Shown piece after piece: positions 1 to 8,477 of a stretch of 38,667 nt of DNA. Each line of letters starts with the position of its first letter. Within the stretch, counting starts at the first letter, position 1. Under the pieces are notes generated by a model that saw only the letters and a list, made by a program, of their open reading frames with translations, was not told the origin of the DNA and searched no databases. A program made the translations under genes and the position numbers. Source of the stretch: Vulcanimicrobiota bacterium (GTDB taxonomy: Bacteria > Vulcanimicrobiota > Vulcanimicrobiia > Vulcanimicrobiales > Vulcanimicrobiaceae); contig JAFAXS010000093.1 in NCBI GenBank assembly GCA_019240755.1, positions 1-38,667 on the forward strand. The letters are read 5' to 3'.

Positions 1-289
1 CGCCGCCGAGTACGACACGTACGGCAACTATCACGGATGGATCGTCGTGCAGGGCACGAGCGTCGCGTCGCCGATGCTCGGCGGCGTCTTCGGCCTCGCG
101 GGGAATGCGAGCTCGCTGACGGCCGCGGAGAAGTTCTGGACGCAGAGCCACCGCAAGTACCGCAAGGATCTGTGGGACATCACGACCGGGAGCAACGGCA
201 CCTGCAGCCCCGCGTATCTCTGCACGGCGGAAAAGGGCTACGACGGCCCGACCGGTTGGGGAACGCCCAAGGGCATCAAGGCCTTCTAA
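1..289 (+). CDS. S53 (sedolisin-like) peptidase, C-terminal fragment cut by window edge
   Basis: Open from the left edge (codons start at base 2) to a TAA at 287-289, so only about the last 95 residues are visible. They contain the serine nucleophile motif GTSVASP and the closing GWGTPKGIKAF block, which in S53 peptidases forms the C-terminal Ca2+-binding region. The sequence is close to the complete plus-strand S53 gene starting at 3199: both have EYDTYGN shortly before the active-site serine and SYLCTA or AYLCTA near the end. The product is probably an exported acid-type serine endopeptidase or a relative. A strong hairpin terminator follows at 311-347. The N-terminal signal and the Glu/Asp part of the catalytic triad lie outside the window, so activity cannot be judged. 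Confidence 0.85.
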   Translation, partial: AAEYDTYGNYHGWIVVQGTSVASPMLGGVFGLAGNASSLTAAEKFWTQSHRKYRKDLWDITTGSNGTCSPAYLCTAEKGYDGPTGWGTPKGIKAF

Positions 290-310
290 CCTACGACCCC
301 AACGTCAAGA

Positions 311-347
311 GAAGAGGCGGGCGCTTTCGCGTCCGCCTCTTCGTTTT
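311..347 (+). terminator. Rho-independent terminator after S53 fragment
   Basis: Left arm 311-324 pairs with 329-342 over 14 bases with one G-T wobble around a TTTC loop, followed by GTTTTT at 343-348. It lies between convergent genes. On the minus strand the hairpin is followed by TCTTG, so it may also help stop transcription of the S53 gene at 366-1634. Confidence 0.85.
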
Positions 348-365
348 TATCCGGGACCGCGCGCG

Positions 366-1634
366 CTAGTAGGCGCGAATGTGCTTCGGACTGCCCCATC
401 CGCCGGGGCCTGAATATGATTTGAACTGGTGCGTGCCGGCGGTGCAGAGGTAGCTGCCCCCGCACGAGCCATCGCTGCCCGACCGGATCGTGTGAAGGTC
501 GTCGTGGCGATTATCACCATGCAGCTGCCAGAAACGCTCGCCGCCGTTGACACCGAATGCGGAGGCGTTACCCTCCAACCCGATGATCCCCGCGGTAAGC
601 GGCGATGCGACGCTGGTGCCGCAGACGCCCTGCCACCCGGCATAGCCTCCAGCGTACACCGCGACGCCCGGCGCGCAGCCGGACTCGGCCGATACGTCGG
701 AATCGGTGCGGTACGTGCAACTCGGATCGTGCTGCCAGGACGGCTTGGCGACTCCCGGGCTCCCGACGCTTGTCGGGTCGGAACAGCCGGCGCCCGCGCC
801 GTTCCAGACGGTTTCGGTGTAGCGCGAGCTCGTCTTGGCTAGCTGCGTTCCACCGATCGCGATGACGCTGCTCAGCACCGACGGGCCACCGATGTTACCG
901 TACGAGGCATCGCCCGACGATGCCAGATACGCCACGCCCGGCGTGTTGAAGTAGTTGGGGAAGTTCGTGTCGCCGCAGTTGAAGCTGCCGTAGCAGATCC
1001 AACTGTTGCTCGCGATCGTCGCGCCCGCCGCGACTGCCGAGGCTTCGGCGGCTTCGAAGTCGCTGATCCCGCCCTTGGCCTCCATGAGATAAATGGTGCA
1101 CTTCGGGCACGCGGCGGAGACCATGTCGATGTCGAGATAGCTCTCGATGCACCAGCCATAGTTGGAACAATCCGGAGGATAGTTGCTCTGTTGTCCGTTC
1201 TCATTGTACTTCACCAGGTTTGCCGTTCCGAGACCGTACTGGTTACGATATGTGGCCAAAGCCGACGCGGCGTCCGACACGTCGCCCGCCTCGATCACCG
1301 CGACCGCGGTTCCGGAACCGTTGCCTAGGTGGTTGGTCAGGTTGTATGCCGTCTGCAGGTCGCTGGGCGTCCAGCCGCAGTTCGACGAGGGCGAACAGAG
1401 CGGCACGATTCCGTGCTTCATCACTTGGAGCGCCAAACACGTCGGCTTGCCGACCACTTGCGGACAGACGGCGCGCGCCTCATGCTTTGCAGCCCAGTCC
1501 GGAACGTGCTTGAACGCCGCTGAGGCGCCCGTAGGTCCACCGGCCGACGCCGGCATATTCGAGCTACCGCCTGTGCTACAAGCGGCAATCGCAAGCGCCG
1601 CAATCAGCGGCGCGACGAGTTTCAATCGATTCAC
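366..1634 (-). CDS. S53 family (sedolisin-like) serine peptidase, predicted lipoprotein
   Basis: 422 residues from GTG at 1634, chosen because AAGGAG sits 7 bases upstream and the reading then begins with a clean lipoprotein signal (lipobox AIAAC, Cys19). A longer reading to 1682 adds a charged stretch and hides the signal. Visible S53 residues are Glu164 and Asp168 (ExxxD in ESYLDIDM), the oxyanion Asp242 (SSGD) and the nucleophile Ser341 (CGTSVASP). Many Cys residues (57, 66, 80, 86, 156, 162, 176, 179 and more) suggest disulphides. In the family these are carboxyl-type endopeptidases, usually acid-active, with a Glu-Asp-Ser triad. Only about 80 residues precede the catalytic domain, too few for the usual pro-kumamolisin activation domain. 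It is convergent with the fragment at 1-289 and divergent from the phosphoesterase at 1759. Family assignment is firm; substrate is unknown. Confidence 0.9.
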   Translation of the reverse strand: MNRLKLVAPLIAALAIAACSTGGSSNMPASAGGPTGASAAFKHVPDWAAKHEARAVCPQVVGKPTCLALQVMKHGIVPLCSPSSNCGWTPSDLQTAYNLTNHLGNGSGTAVAVIEAGDVSDAASALATYRNQYGLGTANLVKYNENGQQSNYPPDCSNYGWCIESYLDIDMVSAACPKCTIYLMEAKGGISDFEAAEASAVAAGATIASNSWICYGSFNCGDTNFPNYFNTPGVAYLASSGDASYGNIGGPSVLSSVIAIGGTQLAKTSSRYTETVWNGAGAGCSDPTSVGSPGVAKPSWQHDPSCTYRTDSDVSAESGCAPGVAVYAGGYAGWQGVCGTSVASPLTAGIIGLEGNASAFGVNGGERFWQLHGDNRHDDLHTIRSGSDGSCGGSYLCTAGTHQFKSYSGPGGWGSPKHIRAY

Positions 1635-1758
1635 ACAAACGCTCCTTTTGTTACGCAGTAGAGTCCGTCGGGGGAGGGCCAAGTATTACACCCGCGGAGA
1701 GCCGCACCTGCTTGCTACGGGTCGGAAGGGAGGGCGCTCGGGGACGCGGCATGTCCTT

Positions 1759-3108
1759 ATGATGAGGGAGTTGATACGCGCTGCATCGCTCGCGGCGATG
1801 GTCGCATTGTGTGCGGCCTGCGGCGGCGGCTTTTCGACGAGGGCGCCGCTGCCGTCGTCTGCCGAAAACGGCGTGCTGCAGTCGCTGCAGAACAACGGCG
1901 CCGGCAAGATCACGCACGTCATCTGGGTCGTCCAGGAGAACCGCAGCTTCAACGACATGTTCGAAGGATTTCCCGGCGCGCAGACCGCGTCGAGCGGCAA
2001 GAATTCGTACGGACAGACGATCGCGCTGCGGCCGATCTCACTCAAGAAAACGTACGAGATCGATCACTCGGCGTATGCGATGTTTAGCGCGTGCAACGGC
2101 AAAGGCAAGCTTCCCGGCACGCGCTGCCGCATGAACGGCTTCAATCTCGAGCGGCTGTACGGCGGCCCGTTGAACGGACAGTACGCCTATGTGCCGCATC
2201 GCGAATCGAAACCGTACTGGGACATCGCGCATCAGTGGGTGCTCGCCGACCAAATGTTCGCATCGCAGCTCGACGAGAGCTTCGTCGCGCATCAGTACAT
2301 CATCGCGGCGCAGGCGCAGTCGAGCGTCAACGTGCCGTTTTACTATTGGGGCTGCGGCGGCGGCAAGACCGATCAAGTCGAGATCCTGAAGACGGACCGC
2401 AAGTACGGCGGCACGCAGCGGCCGTGCTTCAACTACGCGACGCTCGGCGACGGGCTCGATAAAGCGGGCCTTCAGTGGCGTTTCTATACGAGTCACTTCC
2501 GCGTACCGTTCAGCGGCCTGTGGTCCGCGTATCAGGCGGTGAGGCACATTTACTACGGTCCCGACTGGAAGAAGGACATCGTGACGCCGCAGAGCCGCTT
2601 TCTCACCGACGTCGCGGCCGGCAAGCTCGCGAGCTTTACGTGGATTACGCCGCTCTGCCCCGATTCCGATCATCCGTCGTGCGGCGGCGGCCTCGGGCCA
2701 TCGTGGGTGACGTCGATCGTCAATGCCGTCGGCAAGAGCCAGTTCTGGAACTCGACCGCCATCTTCGTGCAGTGGGACGATTGGGGCGGCCTGTACGATC
2801 CGGTGAAGCCGCCGTTTGCGGATTATGACGGATTAGGTTTCCGCGTGCCGCTGATGGTGATCTCGCCGTACGCCAAGAACGGCTACGTGTCGCACGTGCA
2901 GTACGAGACGGCGAGCGTGCTGCGCTTCGCGGAAGATCTCTTCGGATTGCCGCAGCTCTCCGCGGCCGACGCGCGCGCGACGTCGCCCGCAGCCGACTGC
3001 TTCAACTTCTCGCAGCCGCCGCGACCCTTCGTTACAATCAAGGCGCCGGTTGGGCCGGCTTTCTTCCTTCACCAGCCAAGCGACCCACGGATTCCCGACG
3101 AGCAGTAA
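1759..3108 (+). CDS. Phosphoesterase (AcpA/phospholipase C family) lipoprotein
   Basis: 449 residues. ATG at 1759 is preferred over the much longer upstream open frame because it gives a lipoprotein signal (LCAAC, Cys21); the upstream frame lies opposite the S53 gene. The metal and catalytic signature QENRSF (Glu60, Asn61) opens the domain. A conserved Ser174 in ESFVAHQY is a candidate nucleophile by analogy to AcpA Ser175. Further on are SDHP (His305), WDDWGG (Asp340/Asp341) and the ISPYAKNGYVSHVQYE block. The canonical DHV.PP near the second metal motif reads DPVKPP, and the Asp after QENRSF is Asn. The family hydrolyses phosphomonoesters or phospholipids outside the cytoplasm; which applies here is not visible. 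It is paralogous to the genes at 4584-5945 and 6026-7345. Confidence 0.88.
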   Translation: MMRELIRAASLAAMVALCAACGGGFSTRAPLPSSAENGVLQSLQNNGAGKITHVIWVVQENRSFNDMFEGFPGAQTASSGKNSYGQTIALRPISLKKTYEIDHSAYAMFSACNGKGKLPGTRCRMNGFNLERLYGGPLNGQYAYVPHRESKPYWDIAHQWVLADQMFASQLDESFVAHQYIIAAQAQSSVNVPFYYWGCGGGKTDQVEILKTDRKYGGTQRPCFNYATLGDGLDKAGLQWRFYTSHFRVPFSGLWSAYQAVRHIYYGPDWKKDIVTPQSRFLTDVAAGKLASFTWITPLCPDSDHPSCGGGLGPSWVTSIVNAVGKSQFWNSTAIFVQWDDWGGLYDPVKPPFADYDGLGFRVPLMVISPYAKNGYVSHVQYETASVLRFAEDLFGLPQLSAADARATSPAADCFNFSQPPRPFVTIKAPVGPAFFLHQPSDPRIPDEQ

Positions 3109-3198
3109 CTGCAAATCGGCAACATCGCCTGAAGGTGGCGCGTTACATCTTCGGAAACTCATGAAACTCCCAGTATCCCCTCTCTCTAAGGAGCATTT

Positions 3199-4443
3199 GT
3201 GAACGGAACCATCCGACTTATGGCGCCGCTGGTTGCGGCGCTAGCAGTCGCCGCGTGTAGCGGCGGCTCACAGGGCGTGCCGACCGCCGGCGCCTCCCAA
3301 ACTCAGGCAAGCATTGCGGCAATAGCGCGTCACATTCCACAGTGGAAGGTGATGAATCAAGCGCATGAGGCCTGTCCCCAGGTCTACGCGCAGCCGACGT
3401 GCTTGGCGCTGACGGCCCGCTCTACCGGACCGAGCCCGCTCGTCGCCGGCTTGGCGCCCGCCGACTTAGAAGCTGCCTATAAGCTGCCGATCACGCAAGG
3501 CTCGGGCCAGATCGTAGCGATCGTGGACGCGTACGATAACCCGAACATCGTCAGCGATCTGGCGGCGTATCGCACGCAGTTCAATCTCGGAACCGCAAAC
3601 TTTACGAAATACAATCAGAACGGCGACACCAGCGGGTTCCCGTCGGGTAGCACCGGCTGGGGCACCGAGGAAGATCTCGACGTCGACATGGTCTCCGCAG
3701 CCTGTCCGAAGTGCACGATCTATCTGATCGAGGCCAACGGCGCCGACACGACCGATCTCGAGACCGCCGAAGACACCGCGGTCAACAAACTCGGTGCGAA
3801 GATCGTCAGCAACAGCTGGATCTGCTACGGCGACGACTTCTGCGGCGACAACAACTTCTACAGCCACTTCAGTTCGTCGGGCGTCGTCTATCTCGCCGCC
3901 TCGGGCGACCTCGGCTACGATGCGAACGGCGCGCCGGAGGCCGGCTCGTCGGTCGTATCCATCGGCGGAACGCAGCTCGTCAAGAGCGGCTCCGGGTACA
4001 GTGAGAGCGTCTGGTCGGGCGCCGGCGGCGGCTGCTCCAATAACGGTAGCGGCACCGGAATCACCAAGCCGACGTGGCAAACCGATCCCAGCTGCACGTA
4101 TCGCACCGATTCCGACGTATCGTCGGAGGCCGGCTGCTCTCCGGGCGTTGCCGAGTACGACACGTACGGCAACGGTGGCTGGATCGTCGAGTGCGGCACC
4201 AGCGCGGCCTCGCCGCTCAACGCCGCCGTCTTCGCGCTCGCGGGCAACCAGAGCAGCGTGAACGCGGGCGAGCACTTCTGGCAGCTGCACCGTCACCCGC
4301 GCCTCAGAGCCCTGCACAACATCAAGGTCGGCAATGACGGTAGCTGCGGAGGAAGTTACCTCTGCACCGCCGGTACGCACCAGTTCCACACGTACGCCGG
4401 GCCCATCGGTTGGGGATCCCCCAAGGGTGACAAGGCCTACTAA
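3199..4443 (+). CDS. S53 family (sedolisin-like) serine peptidase, predicted lipoprotein
   Basis: 414 residues from GTG at 3199, with AAGGAG at 3189-3194 fixing the start. The lipoprotein signal ends AVAAC (Cys20). Catalytic residues visible are Glu157 and Asp161 (TEEDLDVDM), Asp237 (ASGD) and Ser335 (CGTSAASP). The C-terminal GWGSPKGDKAY block matches the S53 Ca2+ site region. As in the other copy, the stretch between the lipid cysteine and the catalytic core is short (about 70 residues), so no classical activation prodomain is present. It is very similar to the fragment at 1-289 in the same orientation, suggesting local duplication. It follows the phosphoesterase gene by 90 bases with its own ribosome site, so the two could be co-transcribed. 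It ends at a strong terminator. Confidence 0.9.
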   Translation: MNGTIRLMAPLVAALAVAACSGGSQGVPTAGASQTQASIAAIARHIPQWKVMNQAHEACPQVYAQPTCLALTARSTGPSPLVAGLAPADLEAAYKLPITQGSGQIVAIVDAYDNPNIVSDLAAYRTQFNLGTANFTKYNQNGDTSGFPSGSTGWGTEEDLDVDMVSAACPKCTIYLIEANGADTTDLETAEDTAVNKLGAKIVSNSWICYGDDFCGDNNFYSHFSSSGVVYLAASGDLGYDANGAPEAGSSVVSIGGTQLVKSGSGYSESVWSGAGGGCSNNGSGTGITKPTWQTDPSCTYRTDSDVSSEAGCSPGVAEYDTYGNGGWIVECGTSAASPLNAAVFALAGNQSSVNAGEHFWQLHRHPRLRALHNIKVGNDGSCGGSYLCTAGTHQFHTYAGPIGWGSPKGDKAY

Positions 4444-4463
4444 GCTACAACGATAGCGAACGA

Positions 4464-4494
4464 GAGAGGCCGTGCACCGCACGGCCTCTCTTTT
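4464..4494 (+). terminator. Rho-independent terminator after S53 gene
   Basis: A 12-bp perfect stem, GAGAGGCCGTGC with its complement, surrounds a 3-base loop (4476-4478) and is followed directly by TTTT at 4491-4494. It is a textbook intrinsic terminator for the plus-strand gene ending at 4443. Confidence 0.9.
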
Positions 4495-4554
4495 GTAGCT
4501 GACATCGGTGGACCGTGGGATAGTATCAGGCTGGCAGTTCTCATCGAAACGCGC

Positions 4555-4580
4555 GAGGCGCCGCAGTAATGCGGCGCCTC
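4555..4580 (-). terminator. Hairpin after minus-strand phosphoesterase gene
   Basis: A 10-bp perfect stem (GAGGCGCCGC with its complement) has a 6-base loop and lies 4 bases downstream of the stop of the gene at 4584-5945. Only GCGCGTTTCG follows on the minus strand, so the T-tract is weak. Together with the hairpin at 4464-4494 it isolates two convergent units. Confidence 0.5.
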
Positions 4581-4583
4581 GTT

Positions 4584-5945
4584 CTATTGGTCATCTGGAA
4601 TTCGGTAATCCTCGCTCTGGGTCAGGAAGAATTGCCGGTCGCGCGGCGCGTCGATCGGCACGAACTTGCGCGGTTTGCGGCCGAAGTCGAAGCAGTCGGC
4701 GGCCGGCGATGTGGCGCGCGCGTCCGCGGCCGCGAGCTGACCTAGGCCGAACAAGTCTTCGGCGAAACGCAAGACGCTCGCGGTCTCGTACTGCACGTGC
4801 GAGACGTAGTCGTGCTTCGCGTAAGGCGAGATCGCGAGCAGCGGAACGCGGAAGCCCAAGCCGTCGTAATCGGCAAACGGCGGCTTCACCGGGTCGTAGA
4901 GGCCACCCCAATCGTCCCACTGCACGAAGACGACGCTGCTGTTCCAGAATTTGCTTTCACCCACCGCGTTGACCAGCGCCGCGACCCACGAGGGTCCGAA
5001 GCCGCCGCCGCAGTTGACGTGATCGGAGTTCTTGCAGACGGGCGTGATCCAGGTGAAGTTGGCGAGCCGCCCGTGCGCGATGTCTTTGAAGAAGCGGGTC
5101 TGCGGCGTGATCACGTCTTTCTTCCAGTCGGGCCCTTCGTAGATGTGTTTTACGGCTTGGTAGCTCGACCATACGGCGCCGAAGCCGCTGCTCTTCGTGT
5201 GGTACCAGCTCGAGTAGAAGCGCCATGTGAGTCCGGCCTTGTCGAGCTCGTCGCCCAACGTCTGGTAATCGAAACATGGCGACTGAACCGGGCCATATTT
5301 GCGGTTCTGCGTGAGCGTTTGCACGAGCTCGCTTGGGCCGGGAACGCAGCCCCAGGCGCCGTATGGCAGATTCACGCTGCCCTGCGCCTGCGCCGCGATC
5401 GCGTACTGATGCGCGACGAAGCTCTCGTCGAGCTGCGACTGGAACATGCGGTCGGCGAGCACCCATTCGTGCGCCATATCGAAGTACGGCTTCGATTCTC
5501 TGTGCGGCACGTAGACGTACTGCGCGTACTTTACGCCGGGCGGCCCGAGATCCACATACTCCTTGTTGAAGCCGTTCATCCGGCAACGGGTTCCCGTCAG
5601 CCTGCCTTTTCCGTTGCACGCCGCAAACATCGCCGCCGCGGAATGGTCGATGATGTACTGGTACGCGAGGCTCACGGGTTTGAGTGCGACCGTCCTGCCG
5701 TTTGAGATCTTGCCGCTCGACACGGTATACGCGCCGGGATATCGGTAAAACAGGTTGTTGAACGACCGGTTCTCTTGGATGATGTAGATGACGTGCGCGA
5801 TCTTGCCCGCGCCGCTCTGCGGCGATGCCGTCAAAGAGACCGCGCGCGACGCGGGCATCAACGCCGCGTGCGACCCACCGGCACACCCGGCGAGTGCGAG
5901 CAACGCAAGCGCGGCGTACGACCACGCGGAACTTTGTCGGATCAT
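4584..5945 (-). CDS. Phosphoesterase (AcpA/phospholipase C family) lipoprotein
   Basis: 453 residues from ATG at 5945, with lipobox LALAGC (Cys21). Motifs match the neighbour at 1759: QENRSF (Glu58/Asn59), DESFVAHQY with the candidate nucleophile serine, NSDHVNCGGG, WDDWGGLYDPVKPP and ISPYAKHDYVSHVQYE. Long stretches are nearly identical to that paralog, so this is a recent duplication. Like it, the second metal motif has DPVKPP where DHV.PP is usual. The product is probably anchored by lipid outside the inner membrane and cleaves phosphate esters; the substrate is unknown. It diverges from the third copy at 6026, and the 80-base gap 5946-6025 must hold both promoters. I see no clear -35/-10 pair or Shine-Dalgarno there. 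Confidence 0.88.
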   Translation of the reverse strand: MIRQSSAWSYAALALLALAGCAGGSHAALMPASRAVSLTASPQSGAGKIAHVIYIIQENRSFNNLFYRYPGAYTVSSGKISNGRTVALKPVSLAYQYIIDHSAAAMFAACNGKGRLTGTRCRMNGFNKEYVDLGPPGVKYAQYVYVPHRESKPYFDMAHEWVLADRMFQSQLDESFVAHQYAIAAQAQGSVNLPYGAWGCVPGPSELVQTLTQNRKYGPVQSPCFDYQTLGDELDKAGLTWRFYSSWYHTKSSGFGAVWSSYQAVKHIYEGPDWKKDVITPQTRFFKDIAHGRLANFTWITPVCKNSDHVNCGGGFGPSWVAALVNAVGESKFWNSSVVFVQWDDWGGLYDPVKPPFADYDGLGFRVPLLAISPYAKHDYVSHVQYETASVLRFAEDLFGLGQLAAADARATSPAADCFDFGRKPRKFVPIDAPRDRQFFLTQSEDYRIPDDQ

Positions 5946-6025
5946 TGTCGCGCTCGCTTCGATGTGGCGCGAGCGCCCTCCGTCGCAGCGAAGGGTCTGC
6001 TGCGGGGTTCTGCCAACAGCCCGGC

Positions 6026-7345
6026 ATGCGCCGTTCGACTACCGCCCTTCTTCTTGCGCTTGCTGCCTGCAATGGCGGCGCAAGCGGCGGCGCGCCGGAA
6101 GCGACCAGGCCGGCGGCCGCGCGCCTGATCGCGCGCGCGGCCTCGCCGATCGCGCACGTGATCTTCGTCGTGCAAGAGAACCGCTCGTTCAACAATCTCT
6201 TCCTCGGATATCCCGGCGCGACGACGCAGAACTACGGCTACGATACGAAGGGCGACAAGATCGCGTTACAGGCGGAAGACTTGGCCACCAACTGGGACAT
6301 CGAGCACGCGTCGCGCACGTTCTTCGCCGCCTGCAACGGCCGTGGTAAGATACCCGGCACGCACTGCAGGATGAACGGATGGAACAACGAGATCGCATCC
6401 ATCGGCGCGCCGCGCAACTTCGCGTACTCCTACGTTCCCGAAAACGAGATCAAACAGTACTGGGAGATGGCGCAGCAGTACGTGCTGGCCGACAATATGT
6501 TCAGCTCGAATATCGACGGCAGCTTTATCGCCCATCAATACTCCGTCGCCGCGTATGCCGGCCATGCCGCCGATTATCCGCAGACGAACTGGGGGTGTCC
6601 TGGCGGTAAGACCGACAAGATTAATACCTTCACCGACAAACGCACGTACGGCAAGTTAATTCGCGCCTGCTTCGACATTCCGACGCTGGGCAACGAGGCC
6701 GACGCCGCGGGAGTGAGTTGGCGATACTATACGGGCTCGCTCAGCAGCACCGACGCCCTGTGGTCCGCGTATCAGGCCGACAGCCGCATCTACAAGACAC
6801 CGGACTGGACCAACGACGTCGTCAACCCGCAATCGCAGTTCCTGACCGACGTCGCCAACGGGTACTTGGCGAACATCACGTGGATCACGCCGACGCTGCA
6901 AAACTCCGACCACCCCGGGCTGCTGGCCAACGGCGGTCCGGCCTGGGTGAGTTCGATCGTCGACGCGGTCGGCAAGAGCAAGTTCTGGCAGTCCAGCGCG
7001 ATCTTCATTCTGTGGGACGACTGGGGCGGCTGGTTCGATCCCGTGAAGCCGCCCTACGTTGACTACGACGGCCTGGGCTTTCGCATTCCGCTGATCATGA
7101 TTTCACCCTACTCGCCCACCGGCCGCGTCACGCACGCGCAGTATGAAATCGCGAGCGTGCTGCGCTACATCGAAGATAACTTCGGGCTGGCGCCGATGGC
7201 CGCCGCGGACGCGCGCGCGAACGACCCGGCCGCTGACCCCGACGCGTTCAACTACGCACAGAAGGCGCGGCGATTTCACGCGTTCGACGCGCTCCGACCG
7301 CGTGCGCTTCGCTCGCGGCGCACGACGCTACTCGGCGACGACTAG
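6026..7345 (+). CDS. Phosphoesterase (AcpA/phospholipase C family) lipoprotein, divergent copy
   Basis: 439 residues from ATG at 6026. This start gives a short lipoprotein signal (LALAAC, Cys15); an upstream extension overlaps the divergent neighbour and looks non-coding. It has QENRSF (Glu51/Asn52), GSFIAHQY with the candidate nucleophile Ser, NSDHPG, WDDWGGWFDPVKPP and ISPYSPTGRVTHAQYE. It is clearly homologous to the copies at 1759 and 4584 but the most diverged of the three. For example, the Cys-Gly-Gly-Gly segment after SDH is replaced by a GLLANGG stretch, and the C-terminus is basic. The function is presumably hydrolysis of extracellular phosphate esters. It ends at a bidirectional terminator shared with the convergent gene at 7413. 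Confidence 0.88.
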   Translation: MRRSTTALLLALAACNGGASGGAPEATRPAAARLIARAASPIAHVIFVVQENRSFNNLFLGYPGATTQNYGYDTKGDKIALQAEDLATNWDIEHASRTFFAACNGRGKIPGTHCRMNGWNNEIASIGAPRNFAYSYVPENEIKQYWEMAQQYVLADNMFSSNIDGSFIAHQYSVAAYAGHAADYPQTNWGCPGGKTDKINTFTDKRTYGKLIRACFDIPTLGNEADAAGVSWRYYTGSLSSTDALWSAYQADSRIYKTPDWTNDVVNPQSQFLTDVANGYLANITWITPTLQNSDHPGLLANGGPAWVSSIVDAVGKSKFWQSSAIFILWDDWGGWFDPVKPPYVDYDGLGFRIPLIMISPYSPTGRVTHAQYEIASVLRYIEDNFGLAPMAAADARANDPAADPDAFNYAQKARRFHAFDALRPRALRSRRTTLLGDD

Positions 7346-7352
7346 AACAAAA

Positions 7353-7388
7353 AGAAAGATGGCCGGATCGCTCCGGCCATCTTCTTTT
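7353..7388. terminator. Bidirectional terminator between convergent genes
   Basis: AAGATGGCCGGA at 7356-7367 pairs perfectly with 7372-7383 around TCGC. It is flanked by an A-rich run on the left and CTTTTGTTG on the right, so each strand has a U-rich tail. It serves the plus gene ending at 7345 and the minus gene ending at 7413. Confidence 0.85.
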
Positions 7389-7412
7389 GTTGTTCTTCCG
7401 GAGAAGAAGCTT

Positions 7413-8477
7413 CTACTGATTCGTCTTCGGCTGCCAGGCGATGCCTTCGGGTTGAAGACTCGTGGTCAGACCGTTGTTGAAGCTGTAGAGGTACGTCAGG
7501 CCGCCGGTGGCGCTGTAGTTGTAGAGGTCGACTTGACCATTGACATACTCCACGCCGGCGAGGCGCCCGTTGGCCTTGTTCAGGCGAACGAAGAGCGTGC
7601 TGCCGTGCAGCGGATAGGGTCCGCCAACGACGGTGCAGGCCGGGTTGCAGCCCGAATACACGTAGAGTTGGCTCCCGCTCGAATTGAACGCATCAACCGA
7701 GAGGATGTTGCCGGAGTTGTCGATCTCGAGAGCGCCATAGGAGCTGTTGAGATAGCCCGTTGCGGTCGTGCCGCTGCCCGAGCAGCCGGCCCAGTACGTC
7801 ATGATCGACGCGGTGAACGACGCGTTCTCCGACGTCATGTAGCAGTTGCCGCTGTTGTCCATCGCGACGCCGCCGCCGTAGCCGGTGATCGACGAGCTGG
7901 TGAGGTTGGTCGTGCAGCCGGCGGCGACGGTGCACATCGAGACGCTGCCGACGCCGGAGCTGTCGACGATGTTGCCGACCGCGATGTTGCCGGTCATGGC
8001 GTTCTGACTCGAAGCGTCAGCCGGCTGACCGTAGGGATCGGAGATCGTTGCAGCGACGCTGCCGCACATTGCCGGGCCGCCGTAGATGATGATGCTGCGC
8101 GATCCGCCGTCCGGATCGATCAGGTTCTTCGCGTTGTCAACCGCGAGGTTATTGACGGCAGATCCGGGGACCGTGCAATACGGCGGCTTGTTGCCGACGT
8201 TACGCCGCGCGTAGCCGAGGATGCTGCTGCCGTAGAACTCGCTGATGTACATGCCGCGAGTCACGGACTTCGGCGCTTTAACGCCGTGGAACGGCGGACG
8301 AACCTTCGGGATCATCCACTTCGGAACCGCGGACAGCGGTTGGACGTGATGTCCCGCCGTCATTCCGGTTCCACCGCCAGGCACCGCCGCAGTCGGCGAT
8401 GACATATTGCTGCCGCCGCATCCGGCGAGCAGCGCAACAGCCACTGTCGTACACAGCGCTGATGAGAGTAAACGCAT
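7413..8477 (-). CDS. Predicted lipoprotein with beta-propeller-like repeats, function unknown
   Basis: 354 residues from ATG at 8477. AAAGGAG upstream and a lipoprotein signal (LLAGC, Cys20) support this start over the longer reading to 8579. After a low-complexity linker the protein has recurring short blocks such as NLAVDNAKN, GVAMDNSGNCYMTS, ALEIDNSGNILSV and GIAWQ, the pattern of NHL/SMP-30-like propeller blades. Several Cys pairs (for instance around SMCTVAAGC and SGCNPAC) may form disulphides in the exported protein. No catalytic motif is visible. It is distantly like the lipoproteins at 21423, 22626 and 36504. It stands alone, between a bidirectional terminator and the end of the long minus-strand operon 124 bases upstream of its start. 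Confidence 0.8.
   Translation of the reverse strand: MRLLSSALCTTVAVALLAGCGGSNMSSPTAAVPGGGTGMTAGHHVQPLSAVPKWMIPKVRPPFHGVKAPKSVTRGMYISEFYGSSILGYARRNVGNKPPYCTVPGSAVNNLAVDNAKNLIDPDGGSRSIIIYGGPAMCGSVAATISDPYGQPADASSQNAMTGNIAVGNIVDSSGVGSVSMCTVAAGCTTNLTSSSITGYGGGVAMDNSGNCYMTSENASFTASIMTYWAGCSGSGTTATGYLNSSYGALEIDNSGNILSVDAFNSSGSQLYVYSGCNPACTVVGGPYPLHGSTLFVRLNKANGRLAGVEYVNGQVDLYNYSATGGLTYLYSFNNGLTTSLQPEGIAWQPKTNQ

Noticed and set aside
1183-1758. Upstream extension of the phosphoesterase reading frame
   Set aside because: It lies opposite the S53 gene and hides the lipoprotein signal that begins at 1759, so it is a chance open frame in GC-rich DNA.
4957-6195. 412-residue open frame on the minus strand
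   Set aside because: Arg-rich translation in another frame of the phosphoesterase gene at 4584-5945, with no domain or signal.
7143-8402. 419-residue plus-strand open frame
   Set aside because: It runs antisense to the lipoprotein at 7413-8477, is Arg/Ala/Val-rich without motifs, and crosses a bidirectional terminator.
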